Origin: Sphingopyxis panaciterrae
GTDB taxonomy: Bacteria; Pseudomonadota; Alphaproteobacteria; Sphingomonadales; Sphingomonadaceae
Reading direction: 5' to 3'
DNA length: 64,000 nt
Assembly: GCF_011762125.1 (NCBI RefSeq)
Contig: NZ_JAASQN010000007.1
Coordinates: forward strand, 129,239 to 193,238
The notes beneath the pieces are model-generated. The model did not search any database and was not told the DNA's origin. It saw nothing but the letters and a program-made list of their open reading frames with translations. How positions within the stretch are numbered: position 1 is the first letter of the stretch; every line of letters begins with the position of its first letter. Position numbers and translations under genes: made by a program. Below, piece by piece: positions 49,107 through 57,128 of the stretch.

Positions 49107-49181
49107 ATGCCCCGCCGCAATTTGCGGCGCTATGCCCTGCCGCAATTTGCGGTGCTATGCGTTGCCGCAATTTGCGGCTAG
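49107..49181. repeat. Three tandem 25-base units, each with a GCCGCAA-T-TTGCGGC palindrome
   Basis: Units at 49107-49131, 49132-49156 and 49157-49181 are nearly identical. Each contains a seven-base palindrome around a central T (the third unit keeps it fully). The array fills the gap between the nuclease stop and the crcB start, ending nine bases before that ATG. It could be a multi-site operator or a set of RNA hairpins covering the crcB ribosome site. Confidence 0.9.
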
Positions 49182-49190
49182 GGCGAACGC

Positions 49191-49571
49191 ATGAACGGCC
49201 TGTTTCCAGTCATGATAGGCGGCGCGGTCGGCGCCGGATGCCGCCACCTTGTCGGGCAGGCGATGCTCGCACGCCTCGGCCCCGGCTTTCCGTGGTGGAC
49301 GTTGTCGATCAACATCGCCGGCAGCCTGTTGATGGGCCTGCTGATCGGTTGCCTCGCGCGCAGCAGCGACGGCGGTGAGACCGCGCGGCTGTTCGTCGGC
49401 GTCGGCATCCTCGGCGGCTTCACCACCTTTTCCTCCTTCAGCCTCGAATTCTGGCTGCTCTTCGAACGCGGCCAGACCGGACAGGCCGCGGCTTATGTCC
49501 TCGCCTCGGTGATCGGCGCGATCGTCGCGTGCGGACTTGGTCTGCTTATCGTGCGGCAGGTGCCGGCATGA
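49191..49571 (+). CDS. crcB: Fluoride efflux channel CrcB/Fluc
   Basis: Dual-topology fluoride channel of 126 aa with four hydrophobic helices. Signatures are GGAVGAGCRHLV near residue 11, WTLSINIAGSLLMG near 37 with the conserved Asn, and GGFTTFSSFSLE with the Phe box and Ser/Thr track. It exports fluoride from the cytoplasm as a dimer. No fluoride riboswitch was recognised upstream; instead a triple palindrome array stands there. Its stop overlaps the rluC start by four bases. Confidence 0.93.
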   Translation: MNGLFPVMIGGAVGAGCRHLVGQAMLARLGPGFPWWTLSINIAGSLLMGLLIGCLARSSDGGETARLFVGVGILGGFTTFSSFSLEFWLLFERGQTGQAAAYVLASVIGAIVACGLGLLIVRQVPA

Positions 49572-50800
49572 GCGAGCCAAAGGCGAAGTTCGAAATTGCC
49601 AAGCTCGACGGGGCGATAATCGCCGAAGAGGATGACGGCATCCGCCTCGACCGCTGGTTCAAGCGGCACCGCGAAGGCACGCCGCACGCGCTGCTCGCGC
49701 GCTGGGCGCGGTCGGGACAGCTGACGTTGGACGGCAAGAAGGCCGATGTATCGGACCGCATCGCGACCGGGCAGAAACTCGTCATGCCGACCCCGCCGGT
49801 CGAGGCCGAAGCACGTCCGGCGCGCAAGGGCCGCCCGCTGACCGACGCCGATATCGAACTCGCGACCGGGATGGTTATCCACCGCGACGCGAGTGCGATC
49901 GTCCTCAACAAGCTGCCCGGCCTCGCGACCCAGGGCGGAACAAAGACCGAGCAACATGTCGACGGCCTGCTCGATGCGCTGAAATATGATGCGCCGGTGC
50001 GGCCGAAGCTGGTCCACCGGCTTGACAAGGATACATCGGGCGCGCTGCTCGTCGCGCGTACCCCGCGCGCCGCGGCTTATTTCGCAAAGAGCTTTTCGAA
50101 CCGCAGTGCCAAGAAGACCTACTGGGCGCTGATCGTCGGCGTCCCCGACATCCAGCAGGGCGAGATCGACCTGCCGCTCGCCAAACAGCCCGGATCGGGC
50201 GGCGAGAAAATGCATGTCCACGACAGCGGCCTTGCGTCGAAGACGCGCTACCGCGTCATCGAACGCGCCGGCAACAGCGCGGCGTGGGTCGAACTGCAGC
50301 CGCTGACCGGCCGCACCCACCAGCTCCGCGTCCATATGGCGGCGATCGGCCACCCGATCGTCGGCGACGGCAAATATGGCGGCAAGGGCGCCTTCCTGAC
50401 CGGATCGATCAGCCGCAAGATGCATCTGCACAGCCGGCGGCTGCGGATCGACCATCCCGACGGCGGCGCGATCGATATCAGCGCCGAGGTACCCGAACAT
50501 TTCGCCGCCAGCCTTGACGCACTCGGTTTCGACCGGTTGCTCGGCGAGATCGGGATCGACGACGCCGCCAAGGGCCCGCCGCCAAAGGCGGCGCTGAAGG
50601 CGCAGGCCAAGGCGCATAGCAAGCAGATCCGCAAGGCGCGGCGCGGCGAACGGCGCGGGCGCACCGCCGACAGCAAGCCGACCGACTTTGTCGGCAAAGC
50701 CAAGCCCAAGCCGAAAACGGGCAAGCCGCCGGCAAGGAAGCCCGCAGGAAAAAGCCCTAGCGCGAAGAAGAATCCGCCGCGCCCTGCCCGGCCGCGCTGA
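49568..50800 (+). CDS. rluC: RluC-type 23S rRNA pseudouridine synthase
   Basis: RluA-family pseudouridine synthase of 410 aa. An S4 domain leads (IRLDRWFKRH, residues 19-75), then the catalytic domain with LVHRLDKDTSGALLVA (active-site Asp), KTYWALIVG and GRTHQLRVHMA. A Lys/Pro/Arg-rich tail of about 90 residues (from KAALKAQAKAHSKQ) extends past the usual end and may bind RNA. It overlaps crcB by four bases and the next gene by one base, so the whole run is probably one message. The exact uridine target is inferred from family only. Confidence 0.9.
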   Translation: MSEPKAKFEIAKLDGAIIAEEDDGIRLDRWFKRHREGTPHALLARWARSGQLTLDGKKADVSDRIATGQKLVMPTPPVEAEARPARKGRPLTDADIELATGMVIHRDASAIVLNKLPGLATQGGTKTEQHVDGLLDALKYDAPVRPKLVHRLDKDTSGALLVARTPRAAAYFAKSFSNRSAKKTYWALIVGVPDIQQGEIDLPLAKQPGSGGEKMHVHDSGLASKTRYRVIERAGNSAAWVELQPLTGRTHQLRVHMAAIGHPIVGDGKYGGKGAFLTGSISRKMHLHSRRLRIDHPDGGAIDISAEVPEHFAASLDALGFDRLLGEIGIDDAAKGPPPKAALKAQAKAHSKQIRKARRGERRGRTADSKPTDFVGKAKPKPKTGKPPARKPAGKSPSAKKNPPRPARPR

Positions 50801-51420
50801 TGCATCCGAACAGCGCCTTCCGGCCGCGGCAGGACGATCTCGCCGAACTGCTGGTGCGCGAGATCGGCTTCGCCGCGATCTTTGCCGCCACCCCCGACGG
50901 TCCGCGCGTCGCGCACGCGCCGGTGCTGCTGAGCGACGACGCCCGCTCGCTGCAATTCCATCTCGCCCGCGGCAACGCCCTGACCCGCCACATCGACGGC
51001 GCGAGCGCCCTCGCCGTCGTGCAGGGCCCCGACGCCTATGTCAGCGCGAGCTGGTACGCCGACGCCGACCAGGTGCCGACGTGGAATTATGTCGCGATCG
51101 AAATGGAAGGCACGGCCAGCAAGCTGGACGATGCCGCGCTGATCGCCCAGCTCGACACGCTGTCGGCCGAGCATGAGGCGCGCGCAGGCGCCAATCCGCC
51201 GTGGACGCGCGACAAGATGAACCCCGCGCTGTTCAGCAAGCTGACCGGCGCGATCACCGGCTTCGAAATGCGCATCACCGCATGGCGTCCGACGGTCAAG
51301 CTGTCGCAGAATAAGTCGGCCGGCGAACGCGAACGCGTCATCAAAGGCGTCGAGGCGACCGGCCATGGCGCGCTCGCCCAGTTGATGCGCCACCTCGGCG
51401 GCGATAGGGAGGGCGCATGA
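50800..51420 (+). CDS. PaiB-like FMN-binding family protein
   Basis: 206 aa split-barrel flavin-binding protein. FRPRQDDLAELLVREIGFAA, DAYVSASWYADADQVPTWNY, VAIEMEGTASKL and an ALFSKLTGAITGFEM/KLSQNKS ending match the PaiB family, named after a Bacillus negative regulator of sporulation and degradative enzymes. Whether this one regulates transcription is unknown; it may instead be a flavin or haem-related reductase. Start and stop overlap both neighbours (1 and 4 bases). Confidence 0.85.
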   Translation: MHPNSAFRPRQDDLAELLVREIGFAAIFAATPDGPRVAHAPVLLSDDARSLQFHLARGNALTRHIDGASALAVVQGPDAYVSASWYADADQVPTWNYVAIEMEGTASKLDDAALIAQLDTLSAEHEARAGANPPWTRDKMNPALFSKLTGAITGFEMRITAWRPTVKLSQNKSAGERERVIKGVEATGHGALAQLMRHLGGDREGA

Positions 51421-51653
51421 CCCAGGCCAACGACGCGCTCGCCAAAAAACGCTTCTTCGCGATCGGTGCGATGCGCGTGATGGGCGCGATCTTCGTGCTC
51501 GCCGGTTTCGTGCTGATCCGCGGCGGTTTCGAACTGGCGGGCCAGCCGGCCGATCGCTGGATCGGGGTCGCGGTCGTCCTCCTCGGCGCCTTCGATTTCG
51601 CCGTGATGCCGGTGCTGCTCGCGCGCCGCTGGCGCACGCCCAAGAATCGGTGA
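51417..51653 (+). CDS. Small membrane protein (78 aa)
   Basis: Two transmembrane helices (about residues 17-36 and 46-66) with a basic N-terminus (LAKKRFF) and C-terminus (ARRWRTPKNR), so both ends should face the cytoplasm. No family assigned. It overlaps the PaiB-like gene by four bases, and the ATP12 gene starts seven bases after it. Confidence 0.75.
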   Translation: MTQANDALAKKRFFAIGAMRVMGAIFVLAGFVLIRGGFELAGQPADRWIGVAVVLLGAFDFAVMPVLLARRWRTPKNR

Positions 51654-51660
51654 CCGGCCG

Positions 51661-52350
51661 GTGAAGCGTTTCTGGCAAGACGCCGCCGCCGCCCCGCAGG
51701 ACGGCGGCTGGGGCATTAGGCTCGACGGGCGGCCGGTGCGCACCCCGCAGCGCGCCCCGCTCGTCGTCGCGAGCGCCACGCTTGCCGAAGCGATCGCCTC
51801 CGAATGGCAGGAACAGGGCGAGACGATCGACCCCGCCGCGATGCCGATGACGGGCATGACCAACGCCGCGATCGACCTCGCCGCCGCTGATCCCGCCGGC
51901 TTTGCCGAGACGATCGCTGCCTATGCCGCGACCGACCTTCTCTGCTACCGCGACGACCGCGACACGATGCTCCAGGCCGAACAGGCCGCCGCGTGGAACC
52001 CGCTGCTCGCCTGGGCCGAGCAACGCTTCGGGATCGAGTTCGCGCTGACGCAAGGCATATTGCCGATCGACCAGCCGGCGGCGACGGTCGCCGCGCTGCG
52101 GACGGCGGTGTTCGCGCTCGACCCGTGGCGGATGACGGCACTGAACCCGCTCGTCACGATCGGCGGATCGCTGGTTGCGGGACTGGCGCTCGCCGAAGCG
52201 GCATGCGACGCCGACACGCTGTGGCAGGCGGTCAGCCTCGACGAACTATATCAGGAACGCCGCTGGGGCAGCGATGCCGAAGCGCAGGCGCAACGCGCGG
52301 CGCATAAACGCGACTGGGACAATGCGGCGCGGTTTTTGACGCTGCTCTGA
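51661..52350 (+). CDS. ATP12-family chaperone for F1-ATPase assembly
   Basis: 229 aa, starting at GTG 51661 (MKRFWQDAAA). The ATP12 core is visible: GWGIRLDGRPVRTPQRAPLVV, IASEWQEQGETIDPAAMPMT, DLLCYR, and SLDELYQERRWGSDAEAQAQR near the end. In mitochondria this family chaperones the F1 alpha subunit; alphaproteobacteria commonly keep a homologue. Last gene of the crcB-rluC run. Confidence 0.9.
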   Translation: MKRFWQDAAAAPQDGGWGIRLDGRPVRTPQRAPLVVASATLAEAIASEWQEQGETIDPAAMPMTGMTNAAIDLAAADPAGFAETIAAYAATDLLCYRDDRDTMLQAEQAAAWNPLLAWAEQRFGIEFALTQGILPIDQPAATVAALRTAVFALDPWRMTALNPLVTIGGSLVAGLALAEAACDADTLWQAVSLDELYQERRWGSDAEAQAQRAAHKRDWDNAARFLTLL

Positions 52351-52470
52351 TTCGCCCGCAAGTCCGCTTGATATCCACAGCAGCCGCGATGCCCGACGAT
52401 ATCGCGCCAGTGCCGCGGACAAATTCATCGCGTGCCGGAATGGCGGTTTTGGGGGTGGATTTGAGACATT

Positions 52471-52580
52471 CCCCTCCCTTGTAGGGAGGGGTTAGGGGTG
52501 GGTCGCGAGCGCAGCGAGCAAGAGGATGAGCGCCGCCTTCGGCGGCTACCCACCCCCGGCCCCTCCCTAAAAGGGAGGGG
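52471..52580. repeat. Inverted intergenic repeat, CCCCTCCC type
   Basis: CCCCTCCCTTGTAGGGAGGGG, then GGGGTGGGT, a centre with GCCGCCTTCGGCGGC, then ACCCACCCCCGGCCCCTCCC and AAAAGGGAGGGG. Outer and inner arms can pair over 110 bases. TGGCGGTTTTGGGGGTGG at 52441 and CGTCCGCTAACAGCC after it are pieces shared with the other repeat family. It lies between convergent genes. Confidence 0.85.
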
Positions 52581-52638
52581 AGATAAACGTCCGCTAACAG
52601 CCGCTTTCAGACGCTCGCCGTAGCGCTAGCGCCCCGCC

Positions 52639-53442
52639 TCAATCGGTAAAATTCGGCTTCCGCTTTTCCATGCCCGCCATCACCGCTTCCATCTGGTTCG
52701 GGGTGCGGATCACCTTCACCTGCTCGTCGCTTTCGGCCTGCAGGATTTCGGCGTCGCTCGCGTCGGCCAGCATATTGCAAAGCCGCTTGGCGCCGCGGAT
52801 CGCATGCGGATTCTTGTCGGCAATCACGGCGGCGAGTTCCATCGCTCTCGCCAGCGGGTCGTCCGACACATGCGTCGCAAAGCCGAGCAGCTTGGCTTCG
52901 GATCCGTTGAACTCGCGGTTGGTATAGATCATCTCGCGCAGCACATCGTCAGCGACCTGCGTCCGCCACAGCGCCATGCCGGCGACATCGGGGACGAGGC
53001 CCCAGCGCATCTCCATGATCGCGATGCGCGTGTCGGGGTGGACGATGCGGATGTCGGCGGCCGCCATGATCTGGCTGCCCGCGCCAAACGCCACGCCATG
53101 GACGGCGGCGATCACCGGAACCGGGATTTCGCGCCAGCCCCAGGCGGCATATTGGGCATTGTTCGAAAGTCCGCGCGTGCGGTCGGACAGCGTCCCGCCC
53201 GCGCTGCTCGCGCCGGGGTCGCGATCATTGCTTAGGCTCGACAGGTCGAGCCCGGCGCAAAAGGCACGCCCCTCACCCGACAGCACGACGACGCGCAGCC
53301 CCGCGGTCGCCTTCAACTGGTCGATCGCCTCGGCGAGCGCTTCCCACATCGCGGGGTCGAGCGCGTTCATCTTGTCGGCGCGGATCAGGCGGACGTCGGC
53401 GATGCCGCCGTCCAGCATGGTGATCGAAATACGGTCTTTCAC
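52639..53442 (-). CDS. Enoyl-CoA hydratase/isomerase (crotonase) family protein
   Basis: 267 aa cytoplasmic crotonase-fold enzyme acting on acyl-CoA esters. LSGEGRAFCAGLDLSS is the first oxyanion-hole and CoA region, and HGVAFGAGSQIMAAADIRI the second. The usual catalytic Glu after GSQIMAAADIRI would be in EMRWGLVPD. It overlaps the kappa-GST-like gene by four bases and belongs to the same minus-strand operon as an acyl-CoA synthetase, pointing to a beta-oxidation or aromatic-acid route. Exact substrate unknown. Confidence 0.9.
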   Translation of the reverse strand: MKDRISITMLDGGIADVRLIRADKMNALDPAMWEALAEAIDQLKATAGLRVVVLSGEGRAFCAGLDLSSLSNDRDPGASSAGGTLSDRTRGLSNNAQYAAWGWREIPVPVIAAVHGVAFGAGSQIMAAADIRIVHPDTRIAIMEMRWGLVPDVAGMALWRTQVADDVLREMIYTNREFNGSEAKLLGFATHVSDDPLARAMELAAVIADKNPHAIRGAKRLCNMLADASDAEILQAESDEQVKVIRTPNQMEAVMAGMEKRKPNFTD

Positions 53443-54074
53443 TTCTTGTCCTTGCTGAGCGCCGCTTCGACGAGCGGCAGTTGGTCGTTGCCGAAATACA
53501 TGTCGGTCCGGTCGACGAAGATCGTCGGCGAACCATAGCCGCCGCGCGCGACGACCTCATCGGTGTTGGCACGCAGCCGCGCCTTGACCGCGTCGCTGCC
53601 CGCCGCTGCGGCGAGCGCCGCGCCATCGAGCCCCTCGGCATCGGCGACCGCCGCGAGCACCGCGGGGTCGTCGAGATTCTCCTGCCGTCCGAAATAGCTG
53701 GCAAACGCGCCGCGCGCAAAACGCACCAGCGCTGCCTGATCATCCTCGAGCGCCGCGGCAAAGCGCATCGCATGGACGCTCTTCGCCGGGTGCCACTGCG
53801 ACGGGAAGTTCATCGGCACGCCCGCCAGCCGCGCCCAGTCCTTCAGCACCTTCCAGCCATGGTCCATCCGCCGGTTGCCGGTCTGCGCGCGCGCCGCATA
53901 AACGGCCGGGTTCACGGCGTTGAACACGCCGCCGACGAGGATCGGCCGGTAGCGCGCGGTGGCGCCCGTCCGTTCGAGCATGTCCGGCAGATTATGGAAG
54001 GCCAGGCAGGTCCAGGGCGACGACAGGTCGAAGAAGAATTCGACGCGTTCGTCGGTCGCCCCGGTTCCCGTCAT
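53439..54074 (-). CDS. DsbA-fold protein of the 2-hydroxychromene-2-carboxylate isomerase / kappa-GST family
   Basis: 211 aa. EFFFDLSSPWTCLAFHNLP replaces the SPY motif usual in HCCA isomerases. Later signatures are VPMNFPSQWHPAKSV, and GGYGSPTIFVDRTDMYFGNDQL near the end, characteristic of the kappa-class thioredoxin-like fold with helical insert. HCCA isomerase needs glutathione and acts in naphthalene degradation, but close homologues are widespread in lipid-metabolism operons. No aromatic-ring genes lie here. It is sandwiched between a lipoprotein gene (five bases away) and the crotonase gene. Confidence 0.83.
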   Translation of the reverse strand: MTGTGATDERVEFFFDLSSPWTCLAFHNLPDMLERTGATARYRPILVGGVFNAVNPAVYAARAQTGNRRMDHGWKVLKDWARLAGVPMNFPSQWHPAKSVHAMRFAAALEDDQAALVRFARGAFASYFGRQENLDDPAVLAAVADAEGLDGAALAAAAGSDAVKARLRANTDEVVARGGYGSPTIFVDRTDMYFGNDQLPLVEAALSKDKK

Positions 54075-54079
54075 CGGCT

Positions 54080-54589
54080 TCAGCCGACCTTCAGTTCGAC
54101 ATCGGGCGACCCCGGACAGGCGACGCGCACCGACTTATACGCAGGCAGCGCGTTCGGAATGTCGAGGCTGAGCGTCACCGGCGTGATCGCCTGCGTCGCC
54201 ATGCCGCCCGGCGCATTGGCGCGCAGCAGCACGACCTGGTTCGGCGGGTTCATCTTGTCGAGCGGCCCGGCCTGCAACCCGGTCACAAAGCCGCCGGTCG
54301 GCGCATTGGCGGTGCCGCTGACCTTGAGCATATTGGTCGCCTTGTCGATCGTCGCCGCCAGTTTGACGTCGGTCAGCTTGGCGCAGGCGTTCGGCTTGGC
54401 GGGGTCGATCGCCGCCGCCCCCGCAGTCGCGGCGGGCGCCGCCATCGGCGCCGCGGGCGTCGCCGCCGCCGGGTCGGCGGTTGCGCTATCTTCGGCAGGC
54501 GGCGCATCCTTCTTGCCACACCCTGCCAGTCCCACGGCGAGCGCAAGCGCCGCCGTCATCATCATCGCCTTGTTCATATGGGTGTTCAT
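54080..54589 (-). CDS. Lipoprotein of unknown function (169 aa)
   Basis: Lipobox LAGC at residues 21-24 after the hydrophobic signal MMMTAALALAVG. A low-complexity Ala/Pro/Glu linker (about 28-62) leads to a compact domain with two Cys (NACAKLTD and RVACPGSP) and beta-rich pattern. GGGAGG five bases before ATG 54589 supports this start over an ATG four codons later. It sits inside an operon for CoA-ester metabolism, which is unusual for a lipoprotein. Confidence 0.78.
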   Translation of the reverse strand: MNTHMNKAMMMTAALALAVGLAGCGKKDAPPAEDSATADPAAATPAAPMAAPAATAGAAAIDPAKPNACAKLTDVKLAATIDKATNMLKVSGTANAPTGGFVTGLQAGPLDKMNPPNQVVLLRANAPGGMATQAITPVTLSLDIPNALPAYKSVRVACPGSPDVELKVG

Positions 54590-54644
54590 ATGGGCCTCCC
54601 GAATAGGGGGCGACGGCCCGTCGGTCCGTCGCCGACTCGCGCGG

Positions 54645-56168
54645 TCAATTCGTCCGCGCCCAATATTGGTCGCGCAGCAGCCGCTTGTATAGCTTGCCCG
54701 TGTCGTGGCGCGGCAGGGCCTCCATGAAATCGATCCGGCGCGGCACTTTCACCCCCGATAATTTCTCGCGCGCATAGGCGCATAGCTCGTCGCGGAACGC
54801 ATCGGTCGCGTCGGCCATGTCGGCGGGCTGGATGACCGCGATCACTTCTTCGCCCATTTCCTCGTGCGGACCGCCGACCACCGCGACGTCGGCGACCTTG
54901 GGATGGGTGACGAGGTGGTTTTCGATTTCCTGCGGGTAGATGTTCACCCCGCCCGAGATGATCATGAAGCTCTTGCGGTCGGTGAGGTAGAGGAAGCCAT
55001 CTTCATCGACCTTGCCCACATCGCCAAGCGTCGACCAGCCCTTCGAATTGCGGCTCGACGCGGTCTTTTCGCTGTCGCCGTGATATTCGAACACATTCTC
55101 GCTTTCGAAGAAGACGCAGCCTTCCTCGCCCACGCCGAGTTCGGTCTCATTGTCCTCGCCGACAATATGGATCGCGCCGAGGATCGGGCGGCCGACCGAC
55201 CCCTTGTGCGCCAGCCAGTCCTGGCTGGAAATGAAGGTCATGCCATTGCCCTCGGACCCGGCATAATATTCGAAGAGCACCGGCCCCCACCAGTCGATCA
55301 TCGCCTGCTTGACCGGGACCGGGCACGGCGCGGCAGCGTGAATCGCGACCTTCAGGCTGCTGTGGTCATAGCGCGCGCGGACCTCGGCTGGCAGCTTGAG
55401 CATACGCACGAAATGCGTCGGCACCCACTGGCTGGCGTTGACGCGATATTTTTCGATGTAGGAAAGCGCCGCTTCCTCGTCGAATTTCTTCATCAGGACG
55501 ACGGTGCCGCCAAGCCGGTGGACCGTCATCGACCAGCGGAGCGGCGCAGCGTGATAGAGCGGTGCCGGCGACAGATAGACGCTGTTCGCGTCGATCTGAA
55601 ACACCGCCGAGGCGAGCATGACGAGGCTGTTCGGCGCGTCGATCGCCGGATCTTCGGGCAGCGGCACACGCACCCCCTTCGGCCGGCCGGTCGTGCCCGA
55701 CGAATAAAGCATGTCGACCCCGGCGCGTTCGTCGGCGACGGGCGCCGCCGGCATCGCGGCCACGGCGTCTTCCCAGCTTTCATAGCCAGCTATTGTACCG
55801 CCCATCGCAAAACGCCTGATCCCGGTCGTCAACTGCTGCGCCGCCGCGGCGAGGCTGGCCGACACGACGAGAATCCGGGCGCCCGAATTTTCGAGAATAT
55901 AGTCCGTCTCGTCCTGCGTCAGCCGCGACGAAATGCAGACGTAACGCAGGCCCGACCGCTGCGCGCCCCAGGTCAGCCCGTAATAATGCGGCGTGTTGTC
56001 GAGCATGAAGGCGACCACATCGTCGTGCCCCAGTCCATGCGCGCGGAACAATTGCGCGGCCCGATTCGACGCCGCATCAAGGTCGCCATAGCTGATCGCC
56101 TCGCCCGTCTCGGCCACGATGATCGCGGGTTTTTCAGGATTCGCACGGGCATGAACGGACGGGTGCAT
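54645..56168 (-). CDS. Acyl-CoA synthetase (AMP-forming)
   Basis: 507 aa ANL-superfamily ligase making acyl-CoA from acid, ATP and CoA. AMP-binding motif LYSSGTTGRPKGVRVP, A5 region YYAGSEGNGMTF, motif GDVGKVDEDGFLYLTDRKSFMIISGG split around residues 400-430, and C-terminal Lys in RHDTGKLYKRLL. Chain-length or aromatic preference cannot be read. ATG 56168 chosen over an extension to 56243 because the domain begins immediately after. First gene of the minus-strand operon with lipoprotein, kappa-GST-like and crotonase genes. A second synthetase lies 960 bases away on the other strand. Confidence 0.9.
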   Translation of the reverse strand: MHPSVHARANPEKPAIIVAETGEAISYGDLDAASNRAAQLFRAHGLGHDDVVAFMLDNTPHYYGLTWGAQRSGLRYVCISSRLTQDETDYILENSGARILVVSASLAAAAQQLTTGIRRFAMGGTIAGYESWEDAVAAMPAAPVADERAGVDMLYSSGTTGRPKGVRVPLPEDPAIDAPNSLVMLASAVFQIDANSVYLSPAPLYHAAPLRWSMTVHRLGGTVVLMKKFDEEAALSYIEKYRVNASQWVPTHFVRMLKLPAEVRARYDHSSLKVAIHAAAPCPVPVKQAMIDWWGPVLFEYYAGSEGNGMTFISSQDWLAHKGSVGRPILGAIHIVGEDNETELGVGEEGCVFFESENVFEYHGDSEKTASSRNSKGWSTLGDVGKVDEDGFLYLTDRKSFMIISGGVNIYPQEIENHLVTHPKVADVAVVGGPHEEMGEEVIAVIQPADMADATDAFRDELCAYAREKLSGVKVPRRIDFMEALPRHDTGKLYKRLLRDQYWARTN

Positions 56169-56342
56169 CAGGCCATCATCTCCAAGGGGGGTTATTGGTT
56201 TCTTTATGTCGAAGATCAGTAGCAAGCTGAAACTTTTGGTCAAGCGACGCCGCCACGCATGGGCTCGATTGCGCCGCCCATGTCAAAAATACGCAAAAAG
56301 CGGCGAAAGATCGTGCAAACGGGCGACCCGGATTTCCGCCGC

Positions 56343-57053
56343 TCAGTCGGGACGCGAGCGCAGCGCATAGCCGTGCCCCTTGACGGTGTAGAGCATCGGC
56401 CAGGCGAAGCCGCGGTCGACCTTGGCGCGCAGCCGCGACATATGGACCTCGACCCGGTTGGTCCCGGGATCGAAGTCGATCCGCCACACCGCCTTCAGCA
56501 GGGCGCCGCGCGAGATCGGGCAATCGGGAACGCGGGCCAGATTCGCGAGCAGGTCGAATTCGCGCAATGGCAGGCGAATTGGCCGCCCCGCCCGCTCGAC
56601 CCGCCGGTCGATCAGATCGATGCGCAATTCGCCCCCGCCAAGCTGGCCCGCTGCCAGCCGGCTCCGCCGCAGCAGGCTCGTCATCCGCGCAATCACCTCG
56701 GCCGGGTCGTCGGCCCAGCCGACCGCATCGTCGGCGCCGCCGTCGAGCCCGGTCATACGATCCTCGCGGCTGTCGCGGTCGGTCAGGATGAGCAGCGGAC
56801 GGCGCCGGGCGATCGATTCGGCCAGCCGCACGAACATCGACGGCTCCTGCCAGCCGTGGAAAGGATCGACGACCAGCAGGTCGAAACAGCAATCATGCCA
56901 TAGGCGCAGCCCGGTCGCCGGCGACGGCAACAGGATGGTGCGATAACCGGCAGCCGCCGCCGCGCGGACCAGCGTTGCGGCGCGCTCCTCGCGCGGATGG
57001 TGGATGGCGACGAGCGGCGGGCCGGTCGCGGCGCTTGCGTCGCTCTGCCCCAT
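56343..57053 (-). CDS. OmpR-like regulator with degenerate receiver domain (236 aa)
   Basis: The C-terminal winged helix is normal (RLPLREFDLLANLARVP, GTNRVEVHMSRLRAKVD, YTVKGHGYAL). The N-terminal receiver-like domain keeps one Asp (LLVVDPFHGW) but the acidic pair near the start is replaced (VAIHHPREE) and the conserved Lys site reads DDAVGWADDP. It is therefore a probable pseudo-receiver that works without phosphorylation. No kinase lies nearby. GGGGGAAGGCG precedes ATG 57053. It is placed between two acyl-CoA synthetase genes, divergent from the second, and may regulate them. Confidence 0.83.
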   Translation of the reverse strand: MGQSDASAATGPPLVAIHHPREERAATLVRAAAAAGYRTILLPSPATGLRLWHDCCFDLLVVDPFHGWQEPSMFVRLAESIARRRPLLILTDRDSREDRMTGLDGGADDAVGWADDPAEVIARMTSLLRRSRLAAGQLGGGELRIDLIDRRVERAGRPIRLPLREFDLLANLARVPDCPISRGALLKAVWRIDFDPGTNRVEVHMSRLRAKVDRGFAWPMLYTVKGHGYALRSRPD

Positions 57054-57128
57054 CGCCTTCCCCCGTGCCCGGCACCGGCCCGCCCGGTGCCATTGCACCA
57101 TGGCGCGGCTGTGCTAACGAATCGCCCT

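Noticed and set aside
49107..49181. CRISPR-like array
   Set aside because: The three units are directly abutting with no unique spacers, and no cas gene is present.
49100..49190. Fluoride riboswitch before crcB
   Set aside because: The expected short pseudoknot aptamer pattern was not found; the region is filled by the triple palindrome.
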